This document shows, in pieces, positions 10,133 to 22,278 of a stretch of 64,000 bases of DNA; within the stretch, counting starts at the first letter, position 1, and every line of letters starts with the position of its first letter. The notes beneath the pieces are model-generated. The model saw only the letters and a program-made list of their open reading frames with translations. It ran no database searches and was not told the DNA's origin. Made by a program: the position numbers and the translations under genes. Source of the DNA: Spirodela intermedia (taxonomy: Eukaryota > Streptophyta > Magnoliopsida > Alismatales > Araceae); contig LR746281.1 of the NCBI GenBank assembly GCA_902729315.2, forward strand, positions 2,664,501 through 2,728,500. Direction: 5' to 3'.

Positions 10133-11766
10133 TGATAAGTCTTCATTATCATGAGTTAATAATTAGTAAATAATATAGTTTTAGCCTTAACTTATGATAA
10201 ATAGACTTATATTTATGTTAAAGAATGATTTGTGGTTTTCAGTTGATTAATGTGAATTTTTGGGTAATTATGTGATTTTATATGATTTTTACAGTCTTAC
10301 TTTTGAGATAAATGAAGAACAAGAAATAAAAATAAAAAATATTGCAAAATGGGGGGACCTACCGGCCAGCCGGGCCCGCAAGCAGGTCGGAAGTGCAGTC
10401 GAGAGTAGCCGTGAGCAAGGGCTCGAGCAACTTAGCTTGGACCGATAGGGGCACGTGTGCGCCACTCCCCTTCCACGTCACCAATGGCCAGCCGGCTGTG
10501 GGGCAAGGAGTGGTTGTACACGCGAGAAAAGAGACTTTGCTTGCAAAGCTAATATTACTATATATTCGCCTGAAAAATCGGCACACAACCGATGTGGGAC
10601 TAAACCCGCGTCACACCTTCCTCACAGGCAAGTGACTGGCGCGGGTTCAAATCCTTCCAGAGTCAAAATTCATATATTTTTATCTGATTATCGCGACTTT
10701 CCTGCAGATCGTCAATGAAGGATTAAGCAACGAGAATCGCTGGATCATCGGCAAAAATCTCGTCAACGCGATTCGTAGAGCATTGCTACTAAAATTGCTG
10801 AACGATTTGTGATAAAAAGATCACGAATTCATCAAGTAAATCATCTTTGATTGATCGACGAACAAGCCATCGTCAGGAAGAGGACGATCCACTGGGAGAT
10901 GAGTTGCCACTTCATAAGAGCGTACCGGATGCGATGAAGAGCCTCCTCTTGCTACGTGGACTTGAGGATGAAGCTCCCTGACATTCGCCCAACCTCCATC
11001 CAGCTCCTCTCCGTCAGGTGACAGCTGCTAGAGAGCCACAAAGTCGCTGTTTTTTCCGCTCCACCCAGTGACAGTCGCCGAAGACGACTCGATGACCCAT
11101 TTCATTAATCTCTAGACTTCGCGAGAAGATCTAGAGATTGCCCACGTCGTCTTTGTTCAAAGAGAGCCTTCGAGGCCGTGGACACTGCGTGACGATCTTC
11201 TCGAACACTCTGGATTCTGGTGCATCATTGACGCATCGCCGTCGCGACACTAGAACTTTGTTTTCCTGCTTTCAATTTAATTTAAACTTCATTTAGTGAT
11301 ACTTTGTGTGATTTTAATTTACCAAACTATACTTCGTTCAATTACAATTCTTCTAGTTTTTACAGATTTTAATTTGATTAATTAAATCATCTGTAATCAC
11401 TTACGTAAGAATTGTCAGGTGGAAATAGAGTTTCGCCCGATTCGCATTCGCCGAGCGTTGATGTCATCCTAACATCCGCACCCTTATTTCCTTTTTTTTC
11501 GTGAATTTTAAATATATTTCCTTTTCATTTCCTGGTATGAAATTCATAGAAAATTGTATTCACTGAGAAAAAATTTGAATAATTACAAAATATTATATTA
11601 CATCCCTGTGATCAACTTGGGAAATTACCACTATTTTTCAAAGTTTTATTGAATTATAATTGATATATTTATTTAGAAATACTTCTAAATATCCAAAAAT
11701 TTGTATTTTCTAGTTTTATAAATTTTATATTTGCGTGATTTAATATACAACGGCTAAATCACGTCA
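10133..11766 (+). repeat. 5' LTR of element D (1634 bp)
   Basis: It is full length with TGATAAG and CACGTCA ends and is followed directly by a tRNA-Asp primer site, so it is the working 5' LTR of the following internal region. Confidence 0.92.
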
Positions 11767-11771
11767 AATTT

Positions 11772-11790
11772 TGGTGCCGTTGCCGGGGAT
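11772..11790 (+). promoter_or_regulatory. Primer binding site, tRNA-Asp type
   Basis: tggtgccgttgccggggat lies 5 bases after the LTR. It is complementary to the CCA end of plant tRNA-Asp with one change (T for C at the fourth base). A tRNA-Asp primer is typical of Athila-type elements. Confidence 0.85.
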
Positions 11791-12071
11791 GTATTGCATA
11801 ATATTTAGTACTTTTCTGCTTTTCTTTTAGAGTACACAAAAAAAAAACTTAACTCTTGTTTTATTTTCTTTTTTGCCAATTTTTATTAGAAAAAGTGAAC
11901 GAAAAGAAGCACGGCAAGGACTGGAGCATCCTGAAGGAGGGTAATAGTTACTAACTTTTTCTCTCAAATTTATTGATTTTTATGTATGGTAGAAGATCCT
12001 TGTATCCAAGGCTAAAAAATCATTTCATTATTTCATTCAAAAATAAAAATCTGAAAGAAAAATTAATTTTG

Positions 12072-13022
12072 ATGGATCCTAAAGGAAGTACAAGTCAAAC
12101 TAAGAACAATCTTATGGCCATGAAAAATCATTATATCCTTGATTCATTTCAAAGAGCATCTAATATTAGAGTCCCATTAGCACCCACTGTTAAATTCGAA
12201 ATAAATCTAGAAATTTTTCAAATGCTCCCTAATTTTCATAGATTGCCTTTAGAGAAACCTCATCAACACTTAGAAAAATTTCATATGGTCTGTGATTTAG
12301 TTAATCTCCTTCAAGTTACACTAGAAATTATTAAGATGAAATTATTTCCTCATACACTTAGGGACAAAGCTAGTCATTGGCTATCCACATTAGATAGAGA
12401 ATTAACTAGCTGAAAAGATATAGAATAGCCTTTCTTCGAAAATTTTATCTCTTAAGAAAAACTCAAAATATAAGAAAACATATATAGAGTTTTTCTTAAA
12501 GACTAGGAGAAACTTTGCATGAGACATAGGAAAAATTTAAAGATTTACTTAGAAAGTGTCCTCATCATGCTATACCCAAGTGGCAGCTCAATAGAATTTT
12601 TTATGATGGATTATTAGAACAACATAGAAATATAATTGATTATATATGTGGAGGAGCTTTTATGAAGAAAACTCCTGATGAGATTTACAATCTTTATGAG
12701 AATTTAAGTGAAAATTCTAGAGATCAAGCCTCTTTTGAATTATATGACAAGGATAAGAAGAGAGGAATTTATGAATTGCATTATGATGATGATTCTAAAC
12801 TTATAAAAGAGGTTAATTAGATTAATCAAAGATTAGAAAAAATTAATTTACTTATTGACAATATTAGAAAGCCTTTTAACCCTTAACTTAATTCGAATAG
12901 TACATGTCCTATGTATGGTGAAAATGATTATTCTGAATTTCAATATTATAATTTAGATCAATCATTTTACCCAATGCAAGAACAAGTACAAGTAGCTCAC
13001 GGTTTTAATAGAAACAGGGAAT
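12072..13022 (+). pseudogene. Gag remnant, first part (element D)
   Basis: I take the ATG at 12072 (MDPKGSTS) as the likely original start; an open frame also extends upstream to 11973. The frame stays open to about 12413, then has stops and frame changes. Recognisable Athila-type gag wording follows: WQLNRIFYDGLL, GGAFMKKTPDEIYNLYENL. It is cut at 13022 by a solo LTR and resumes at 14795. Confidence 0.8.
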
Positions 13023-14794
13023 TGATAAGTCTTCATTATCATGAGTTAATAATTAGTAAATAATATAGTTTTAGCCTTAACTCATGATAAATAGACTTAT
13101 ATTTGTGTTAAAGCATGAAAAGTGGTTTTCAGTTGATTAACGTGAATTTTTGGGTAATTATGTGATTTTATACGATTTTTACAGTCTTAGTTTTGAGATA
13201 AACGAAGAACAAGAAATAAAAATAAAAATATTGCAAAATGGGGAGATCCGCCGGCCAGCCGGGCCCGCAAGCGGGTCGGAAGCGCAGTCGGGGAGTAGCC
13301 GCGAGCAGGGGCTCGAGCGGCATGCTTGGATCGATAGGGACACGTGTGCGCCACTCCCCTCCACGTCTCCGGTGGTCAGCCAGCTGTGGGGCAAGGAGTG
13401 GTCGTACATGCGAGAGGATTTTGCCTATAAAGCTAACTTTACTATATATTCGCCCAAATAATCCGCGCACAACCGATGTGGGACTAAACCCTCGTCACAC
13501 CTTGTTCAGGGGCGGGCGACCGCCGCGGGTTCGAATCCTCCCAGAGTCAAAATTCATATATTTTTAACTGATTATCGCGACTTTCTTGCAGATCGCCGGT
13601 GAAGGATTAAGCAACCGGAATCGCTGGATCATCGGCGAAAATCTCGTCAACGCAATTCTCGGAGCATTGCTACTAAAATTTCTGAACGATTCGCGATAAA
13701 AGGATCGCAATCCATCGAGTAAATCATCTCCGATTGATCGACGAACAAGCCGTCGTCGAGAAGAGGACGATCCGCCGGGAGACTAGTCGCCACCTCCTGA
13801 GAGCGTACCAGATGCGATGAAGAGCCTCCTCTTGCTGCGCGGACCTGAGGATGAAGCTCCCTAACACGCGCCTCACCTCCATCCAGCCCCTCTCCGTCGG
13901 GTGACAGCCGCCGGAGAGCCGCAAAGTCGCCGTTTTTCCGCTCCGCCGGGTGACAGCCGCCGGAGACGATTCGACGACCCACTTCATTAGTCTCTAGACT
14001 TCGCGAGAAGATCTAGAGATTGCCCACGTCGTCTTTGTCCAAGGAGAGCCTTCGAGGCCGTGGACACTGCACGACGACCCTCCCGAACGCTCAGGATTCC
14101 GGTGCATCGCCGACGCGTCGCCGTCGCGACGCCGGAACTCTATTTTCCTGCTTTATCTAGAGATTGCCCACGTCGTCTTTGTCCAAGGAGAGCCTTCGAG
14201 GCCGTGGACACTGCACAACGATCCTCCCGAACGCTCAGGATTCCGGTGCATCGCCGACGCATCGCCGTTGCGACACCGGAACTCTGTTTTCCTGCTTTCA
14301 ATTTAATTTACGCTTCATTTAGTGATACTTTGTTGATTTTTATTTACCAAACTATACTTCGTTCAACTACGATTCTTCCGGCTTTTACAGATCTTAATTT
14401 AATTAATTGAGTCGTCTGTAATTGCCTACGTAAGAATCGCCGGGCGGAACTCTGTTTCCGCCTGATTCGCGTTCGCCGGGCGCTGACGTCATCCTGACGT
14501 CCGCACCCTTATTTCCTCTTTTTTTTTGTGAATTTTAAATATATTTCCTTTTTATTTCCTAGTATAAAATTCGTAAGAAAATCGTACTCATTGAGAAAAA
14601 TTCTGAATAATTACCAGATATTATATTACATTCCTGTGATCGACCTGGAAAATTACCACTATTTTTGGGATTTTTATTGAATTATAATTGATATATTTAT
14701 TTTGAAATACTTCTAAATATCTGAAAATTCGTATTTTCTAGTTTTATAAATTTTATATTTGCGTGATTTAATATACAACGACTGAGTCACGTCA
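13023..14794 (+). repeat. Solo LTR inserted in gag of element D (1772 bp)
   Basis: It has full TGATAAG...CACGTCA ends and 5-bp flanks ggaat (13018-13022) and ggaac (14795-14799), a target duplication with one change. There is no internal region, so its element was lost by LTR-LTR recombination. The gag wording resumes directly after it. It keeps many more CpG sites than the other copies, which points to a recent insertion. Confidence 0.9.
14012..14299 (+). repeat. 144-bp tandem duplication inside the solo LTR
   Basis: The block beginning tctagagattgcccacg at 14012 is repeated from 14156. The two units are nearly identical and explain why this LTR is about 140 bp longer than the others. Because 144 is a multiple of three, a repeated but fortuitous 116-codon frame appears over it. 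Confidence 0.9.
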
Positions 14795-15315
14795 GGAACC
14801 TTTTTCAAATTCTTATAATCCTAATTGAATGAATAATTTTTCATGGAGAGACCCAAATAATATTTAAAATTCAGAAGCACTTAGACCTAATTCAAATTCT
14901 GAATTTCGTCCAAAATAAGAAAACAGATTTCAGAAAAATCAGTCCTCTCAAACCCAACCTGATGCTATAGAAATGATGTAGCAAATGAGCCAAATGATGC
15001 AACAAACTATGAATCAAATGATGCAACAAACTATGAATCAAATGATGCAGCACTAGAAACAAATTATAGAGGCCCTTGGGAATAAGAGAGAAGAGGGACA
15101 ACTACCAAGTCAGCCCATAGAAAATCCAGGGAACCGCCCAACAATAGGATTTCAACAAGGGGAGTCTAGTAGCATGAATCTAGAAAAAAACCCATGAAAT
15201 GAAAATGTTAGAACAGTGAATGCATTAAAGAGTGGTAAGATCTTACTTGATCCTTATCCCCAAATATTAGAAGAAAAAGAAAACGTGGACAACCCCAAAA
15301 CAAAATCAAATAGGA
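14795..15315 (+). pseudogene. Gag remnant, second part (element D)
   Basis: It continues the gag C-terminus after the solo LTR, with NPFSNSYNP and NNFSWRDPNN, a QMMQQTMNQ repeat and the NALKSGKILLDP motif that ends Athila gag. There are several in-frame stops. The QMMQQTMN segment is itself a short tandem repeat at the DNA level (about 14990-15050). Confidence 0.8.
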
Positions 15316-16293
15316 GTGGAAGAGGATTTTATAGATTCTATTAAGGAAATTTCGAAAGAGAGGACAACCATTCTATTTCCTAAAGCTTTAGAGCCTAGAC
15401 AAAGAAAGAAAAAGGAACACAATGAAGAAATAAAGAAAATTTTCCAAGATGTGCAAATTAGTCTTCCTTTACTCACTACCATTGAATATATTCCTGAATA
15501 TGCTAGAGTTTTGAAAGAAATGTGTACACCAAAAAAGGCACCTAGAGTAGAAAAATTATCTATACATGCTAGTGCATTATTATTAAATCAATTATCATTT
15601 AAATTGAGAGATATAGGTGCCTCTTTAATTTCGTGTGATATTAGTTGATTCATTTTTGAGAATGCATTACTTGACACCAGTGCTAGTATTAATTTATTAC
15701 CTACAAGTATTTGTGATAAATTTAATATTTCTGATCTTAAACCTTCTATTGTTACCTTACAATTTTTTGATAGATCCATAAAACATTTTAAAGGTATTTT
15801 AGAAAATGTGATAGTGACACTTAAAGGGTGTAAATTTCCAGCTGATTTTGTAGTGTTGGAAATAAATTTTAATGGATAGTTTTATGATACACCAATCATC
15901 CTAGGGAGACCATTTTTGCATACAGCAAAGATGAATATTGATTTTCCCACAGGTATTGCGAAAATTTCATGTGGAGATCAATCAGTAGAAATTAAAATTT
16001 TTGAGGTATCAAATGATCTTAAGAAATCCCAAGTATATGATTCTCATACCATAGATCTTCTAGATGATTTTGATGATCCAGATGTTATTGATGACTATGT
16101 GCTAGAAGAACTAGAGGAAATAGAAAATATAAATTTAGAAGAAAAGAAAGAGGAAGATCATCTGAATTTAGAATTGAAACCTCTTCCCTCTAGTTTAAAA
16201 TTTATGTTTTTAGAGGAAAATAATTCATTTCCTATTATTATTGCAACTGATTTGAGTGATGAACAGGAAGAAGAATTATTAGATGTACTTTAA
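15316..16293 (+). pseudogene. Gag-pol linker and aspartic protease remnant (element D)
   Basis: The linker reads LPLLTTIEYIPEYARVLKEMC, then protease wording LLDTSASINLLP with the catalytic Asp codon at 15673-15675. The DTGA-type motif is DTSA here, with the glycine changed. The flap and C-terminal motifs follow (PADFVVLEINF, IILGRPFLHTAKMNIDFPTG). Stops near 15646 and 15879 split it. An acidic stretch to 16293 leads to RT. Confidence 0.82.
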
Positions 16294-16308
16294 AAAAATA
16301 AGAAGGCT

Positions 16309-17165
16309 ATGGGCTGGAAAATGGACGATCTAAGGGGCATTGATATGAGAGTATGCATACATAGTATATATTTAGATGAAGGGGCTAGAACTACCAAGGA
16401 ACCACAACAAAGATTAAATCCTAACATGATGGAAATTATAAAAAAAGAAATTTTAAAGTGGCTGGATGCTGATATTATTTATCCTATTTCAAATAGCAAA
16501 TGGGTTGGTCCTACACAAGTAGTGCCAAAAAAATCAGGGATCACGATTATAAAAAATGAAAAAGGGGATGAAATACAAACAAGACTAACTACCGGTTGGA
16601 GAGTTTGTATTGATTATAGAAAATTAAATTCAGTTACTAGAAAAGATCATTTTCCCCTACCATTTACTGATCAAATTCTAGAAAAATTAGCTGGAAAAAA
16701 CTTTTTTTATTTTCTAGATGGATACTCTAGTTATAATCAAATTTATCTAAACCCTTTAGATCAAGAAAAAGCAACTTTCACTTGTCCATTTGGTACTTTT
16801 ACTTTTAAATGCATGCCTTTTGGTCCGTGTAATGCTTCAACCACATTTCAAAGATGTATGTTGTTTATTTTTTTTGATATGATTGGAAAATGCATGGAAA
16901 TTTTTATGGATAATTTTTATATTTTTGGTGAATCATTTGATGAATGCTTAAATCATTTACAGCATGTACTTGAGAAATGCATAGAGAAAAAATTAGTTTT
17001 GAGTTGGGGGAAATCATATTTTATGGTTAAAGAGGGAGTTGTGTTGAGTCATATTGTGAGTGAAAGAGGTTTAGAGATGGATAGAGCAAAAATGTGCCTC
17101 CAAATTTAGTAAAACAGATTAGATCTTTCTTGGGTCATGCAAGTTATTATAGAAAATTTATTTAA
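16309..17165 (+). pseudogene. Reverse transcriptase remnant (element D)
   Basis: A long open frame (16309-17109) covers most of the RT: LNPNMMEIIKKEIL, GWRVCIDYRKLNSVTRKDHFP, FFYFLDGYSSYNQI, TFTCPFGTFTF and FQRCM. The catalytic box reads FMDN (16903-16914), so the second Asp is replaced by Asn. A deletion near 17097, relative to copy A, ends the frame. Fingers, palm and thumb are visible, but the enzyme is inactive. Confidence 0.92.
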
Positions 17166-17815
17166 GATTTTTTAAAAATTTCTAAACCTCTCACCATGCT
17201 ATTATCTAAAGATGTGCCTTTTAATTTTGATGAGAAATGTTTTGAGTCTTTTTCCAAAATAAAAAGATTACTTACTGAGGCACCCATTTTACAAGCTCTT
17301 GATTAGTCTCTTCCCTTTGAAATAATGTGTAATGCATCGAATTATGTAGTGGGGGCCGTTCTAGGATAAACAAAAGAGTCAAAACCCATAGTAATTTCAT
17401 ATGCTAGTAAAACTATATCTGATGCTCAATTAAATTATACCACGACTGAAAAAGAGTTGTTAGCTATAGTATTTTTGTTAGAAAGGTTTAAATCATATAT
17501 TTTGAGAGCTGAAATTATTATTTATACTAATCATGCAGCATTAAAATATCTGTTAAATAAGAAAGATGCAAAGCCACATTTATTAAGATGGATTTTATTG
17601 TTGTAGGAATTTGACTTAGAAATAAAAGATAAAAAAGGTTTCGAGAATGTTGTTGCTGACCATCTTTATATATTAAGTGATACAAGAATAAAGACAGCAC
17701 CTTTACAAGATGTATTTCCAGATGAACAATTGATGGCAGTTCAACATCAACCATCACCATGGTATGCACATATTATTAATTTTCTAGTTTCTAGAAAAAC
17801 TCTAGAACAGTGGGA
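17166..17815 (+). pseudogene. RNase H remnant (element D)
   Basis: The wording MCNASNYVVGAVLG, TTEKELLAIVF, TNHAALKYLL and EFDLEIKDKKGFENVVADHL is clear. The first catalytic Asp is Asn here (CNAS), whereas copy A keeps CDAS. Stops occur near 17305 and 17367. Confidence 0.85.
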
Positions 17816-19042
17816 TAAGAACAAAAAACATCATTTCTTTCTAAGATTAGAAATTATTTTTGGCATGATCCTGATTTATATTACTTGGGCAATGATCAAA
17901 TTTTAAGAAGATGTGTTTCTGAAGATATCATAGCATTATTAACATGTGCCATTCATCTAACTGTGGAGGACATTTCTTTGGACGAAAAATAGCTGCAAAA
18001 ATTTTTCAGTGTGGTTTTTATTAGCCTACAATCATTAGAGATTCTATAGAATTTAATAGAACATGTATTTCATGCCAATCTATAGGTAACATGAGTAAAA
18101 AAGATGAAATGCCCATGAGTAACATGTCAGTAGTCAAAATTTTTGATGTATGGGGAATAGATTTCATGGGTCCCTTCCCATCAGCTGAAAAATATGAATA
18201 TATTTTGCTTGCTGTTGATTATGTGTCGAAGTGAGTGGAAGCTATTCCTACTAGAACTAATGATCATAAAATCGTGATGAAATTTGTGCAAGAAAATATT
18301 TTTTCGAGATTTGGATGTCCTAGAGTGATTATTAGTGATGGAGGAACACATTTTACAAATAAACATTTCTGGGAATTATTGAAAAAGAATAGAGTACATC
18401 ATAGAGTAACCACTCCATATCATCCCAAAATAAATGGGCAAGCTGAAGTAGCAAATAGGGAAAGTCAGAGAATTTTGAGAAAAATAGTTAGACCAGATAG
18501 GAAAGATTGGCCCACGAAATTACAAGATGCATTATGGGCTTATAGAACAGCTTATAAAAATCCCATAGGTATGTCCCCATTTCGTCTCATTTTTGGAAAG
18601 CCATGTCATCTTCTTGTGGAAATAGAGCATAAAGCATTATGGGCTATAAAAAATTTATGTATGGATGAGAAATCAGCTGGTGGGCATAGAATTTTTCAGC
18701 TACATGAACTAGAGGAGTTAAAGAATGAAGCTTATGAAAATCATAGAATATATAAAGAAAAAACTAAAACTTTCCATGATAAATACATTAGCAGAAAAAA
18801 AAATTGATGTTGGAGAAAAAGTGTGGTTATATGATTCGAGGCTGAAATTATTCCCAAGAAAATTAAAATCAAAATGGAAAGGGCCTTATGTGGTGGAAGA
18901 GACATATGATCATGGGGCTATAATGATTAAAGATCCTAAAAGTGATCATAACTTTAGGGTAAATGAATAGCAGCTTAAACATTACATAGAACATGAACGC
19001 CTTGTAGAAAAAGAAATTTTATTATTAAAAGAAATTTAAGAG
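17816..19042 (+). pseudogene. Integrase remnant (element D)
   Basis: The HHCC region, the core with [19 protein letters not shown] and [11 protein letters not shown], and a C-terminal [13 protein letters not shown] domain are visible. Shared stops with copy A are TAG at 18022-18024 and TGA at 18232-18234. A one-base insertion in the A-run near 18800 shifts the frame before the C-terminal domain. Bases 17925-18719 are almost identical to 1263-2057. Confidence 0.92.
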
Positions 19043-20637
19043 TAAGACCAAGGAGTCCAACTAGAGACATTAAATTCAGCACAGTATTGGAGGCAACCCA
19101 TGGTTTTTATTTCATTCTATTTGATTTTTTTTAAGCTCTATTTTTCTTAGAATTTCGTAGTACTTGTTTCTGTATTTGTTTTTTTTTGAAAAAGTGTAAG
19201 AGGAGGAGTGTAAGATGAAGTGGAAAATTAAAAATGAGGTTGAGGTGATGTCTTTCTGAGTTTCATCATTTATGAAAATATTTTTAATGCTTAACTTTGC
19301 AAATATACATGCTTCACTTGAAAATTATATTTTCTACATATTCTGTTTCGAGTTTTCTATGTCATTGAGAACAATGTCATTTTTAAGTTGGGGGGTGAAG
19401 TATTCATTATTAATTTATGCTGTAGGATGATTAAAAACATGTGTTTCCATTTTATTCAACTTAGAATAGCAACTAAAAAAATAAAATTAAAATAAAATTC
19501 AGAAAATTTGCAACATTTATTTTCTGGTTTTCTGTCAGAAACAATAGACTATCAAAAATAGCAGACAAAAAACAACCCGAAATTTGAAATTCAAGAAGAC
19601 CCTTTTCTCACATTTCAATCCCCTAAATATATATTACTGAAATTCAAAATTACAGCTATAAAGAGGATAGTTTTGATTTATTTTTGACAAATTTATTGTT
19701 GCTAAAAATAGAACTAAAAATAGAAAACAAAACTATCAGAACTATCTAATTTACAAATTCCTTACATCATATTGCATGCATGAAAAATTAAATCAATTAG
19801 ATTGATTGATACTAAAAGATACTAGGAAGATTATTATTGAGTCAAAAAAATGATCTAGTAGCATGAAATGTTGGAATACTCCTTGAATACATGATAGATA
19901 ACATGGATTTGATTTTATAGATTTTCACTTCATGATCTTGATGGATAGTATTTACTTGATGTGAAAATTTGATTGATCATTTGAGTGTAATAGAGATTTT
20001 TGTACCTTGATCTATAGGACTTGTGAGGAGAAATCACTTATTTCGAAAAAAAAGAAAAAGAGAGAGCAATGTGAAAAATCTAGAAACGAAGAGTACATAT
20101 GAAGGGTGTGAGACATCAGTCTCATTGTCGAAAATCATGCGTAGAAAAACACTTGCTAAGAAATAAGTGGATAAAGTGAAAGCCATGAAAATGAAGAGTA
20201 CACATAAAGGGTGTGAGACATTATTTTTATTATCGAAATTTGTTTATAAGAAAAGCTACGTATCCACTATATATATATATATATAAAGAAGAAATATAGT
20301 GCAAACTTCAAAAATCAAGTCATAGAAAAAAGAAAAAATATAGGATCAATATCATTCTTGGATGAGTATTGATAATTAGAACATCTTATAAATACATCTA
20401 TCAGTGAAGAAGTAATAAACATGTGAATAGAAGAAGTGAAGTCTAGATTGTTATTCCAAGGAGTGTTTAAACATTTAAATGCTTAACATCATTCTTAAAT
20501 ACTTGATATAAGAATCTAAAGTGTTTAAAGGTGCATCATTTCTAATTGTATTTTTTTTTTCTGTATTGAAATATGATGTTTGAGATTTGTAAAATTTTAT
20601 TTTCATAATTCCATTGCTAAGGGACTAGCAATGATTT
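19043..20637 (+). other. Non-coding 3' region of element D
   Basis: It is collinear with 2383-3975 of copy A, with the internal purine-tract motif (19384-19397) and the direct repeat (20088 and 20193). No frame of interest is seen. Confidence 0.75.
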
Positions 20638-20650
20638 AAGTTGGGGGGTG
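20638..20650 (+). promoter_or_regulatory. Polypurine tract (element C/D)
   Basis: aagttggggggtg ends one base before the LTR start at 20651. It is identical to the tract of copy A. Confidence 0.85.
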
Positions 20651-22278
20651 TGATAAGTCTTCATTATCATGAGTTAATAATTAGTAAATAATATAGTTTT
20701 AGCCTTAACTCATGATAAATAGACTTATATTTGTGTTAAAAAATGATTTGTAGTTTTCAGTTGATTAACGTGAATTTTTGGGTAATTATGTGATTTTATA
20801 TGATTTTTACAGTCTTACTTTTGAGATAAATGAAGAACAAGAAATAATAATAAAAATATTGCAAAATGGGGGACCTGCCGGCCAGCCGAGCCTGCAAGCA
20901 GGTCGGAAGCACAGTCAGGGAGTAGCTGCGAGCAGGGGCTCGAGCAGCTTAGATTGGGACTGGTAGGGGCACGTGTACGCCACTCCCCTTCCACGTCACC
21001 GGCGGCTAGCCGGCTGTGGGGCAAGGTCGTACACGCAAGAGAAGAGACTTTGCTTACAAAGCTAATATTATTATATATTCCCCCGGAAAATCGGCACACA
21101 ATCAATGTGGGACTAAACCCACGTCACACCTTCCTCACAGGCGAGCGACCGGCGTAGGTTTGCATCCTTCTAGAGTCAAAATTCATATATTTTTATCTGA
21201 TTATCACGACTTTCCTGCAGATCACCGGTGAAGGATTAAGCAACGAGAATCGCTGAATCATCGGCGAAAATCTCGTCAACGCGATTCGCAGAGCATTGCT
21301 ACTAAAATTGTTGAACGATTTGTGATAAAAGGATTGCAAATCCATCGAGTAAATCATCTCCGATTGATCGACGAACAAGCCATCGTCGAGAAGAGGACGA
21401 TCTGCCAGGAGATGAGTCGCCACCTCTTGAGAGCGTACCGGATGTGATGAAGAGCCTCCTCTTGCTGTGCGGACCTGAGGATGAAGCTCCTTGACATGCA
21501 CCCCACCTCCATCCAGCTCCTCTCCGTCGGGTAACAGTCACTAGAGAGCCGCAAAGTCACCGTTTTTTCGCTCCACTAGGTGATAGTCGTCAGAGACGAT
21601 TTGATGACCCACTTCATTGATCTCTAGACTTCGCGAAAAGATCAAGAGATTGCCCATGTCGTTTGTGTCCAAGGAGAGCCTTCGAGGCCGTGGACACTAC
21701 ACGATGATCCTCCCGAATGCTTAGGATTCTGGTGCATCGCCGACGCATCATTGTCGTGATGCCGGAACTCTGTTTTCTTGCTTTCAATTTACCTTATGCT
21801 TCATTTAGTGATAATTTTTGTGTTTTTTAATTTACCAAAATATACTTTGTTCAATTACGATTCTTCTAGCTTTTACAGATCTTAATTTGATCAATTAAAT
21901 CGTCTGTAATCGCTTACGTAAGAATTGCCGAGCAGAACTCTGTTTCTGCCCGATTCGCGCTCACCAGACACTAGTGTCATCCTGACGTCTGCACCCTTAT
22001 TTCCCTTTTTCTGTGAATTTTAAATATATTTTATTTTTATTTCCTAGTATGAAATTCATAGAAAATCATATTCATTGAGAAAAATTCTGAATAATTACTA
22101 GATATTATATTACATCCTTGTAATTGACCTAGAAAATTACCACTATTTTTAGTAGTTTTATTGAATTATAATTAATATATTTATTTAGAAATACTTCTAA
22201 ATATCCAAAAATTTGTATTTTCTAGTTTTATAAATATTATATTTGTGTGATTTAATATACAACGACTGAGTCACGTCA
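20651..22278 (+). repeat. 3' LTR of the composite element (1628 bp)
   Basis: It is full length with TGATAAG and CACGTCA ends. It is followed by ATGAC, which matches the bases before the LTR at 8789, not those before the LTR at 10133 (aagat). It is therefore the 3' end of the outer element, or a recombinant of the two 3' LTRs. Confidence 0.9.

Larger units (their letters stand above)
8789..22278 (+). mobile_element. Composite Athila-like Ty3/gypsy element with three LTRs (copies C and D)
   Basis: The whole segment is bracketed by the 5-bp direct repeat ATGAC (8784-8788 and 22279-22283), the target duplication of the outer insertion. Inside are a truncated LTR (8789), a scrap of gag leader, a full LTR (10133), primer site, gag, protease, RT, RNase H, integrase, polypurine tract and the last LTR (20651). 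A solo LTR interrupts gag at 13023. All coding parts are broken. The simplest reading is element D inserted into element C, followed by recombination between their 3' LTRs. Confidence 0.88.

Noticed and set aside
14060-14410. 116-codon Arg-rich frame with an internal protein repeat
   Set aside because: It lies wholly inside a solo LTR and is produced by a 144-bp tandem duplication; other LTR copies do not keep the frame.
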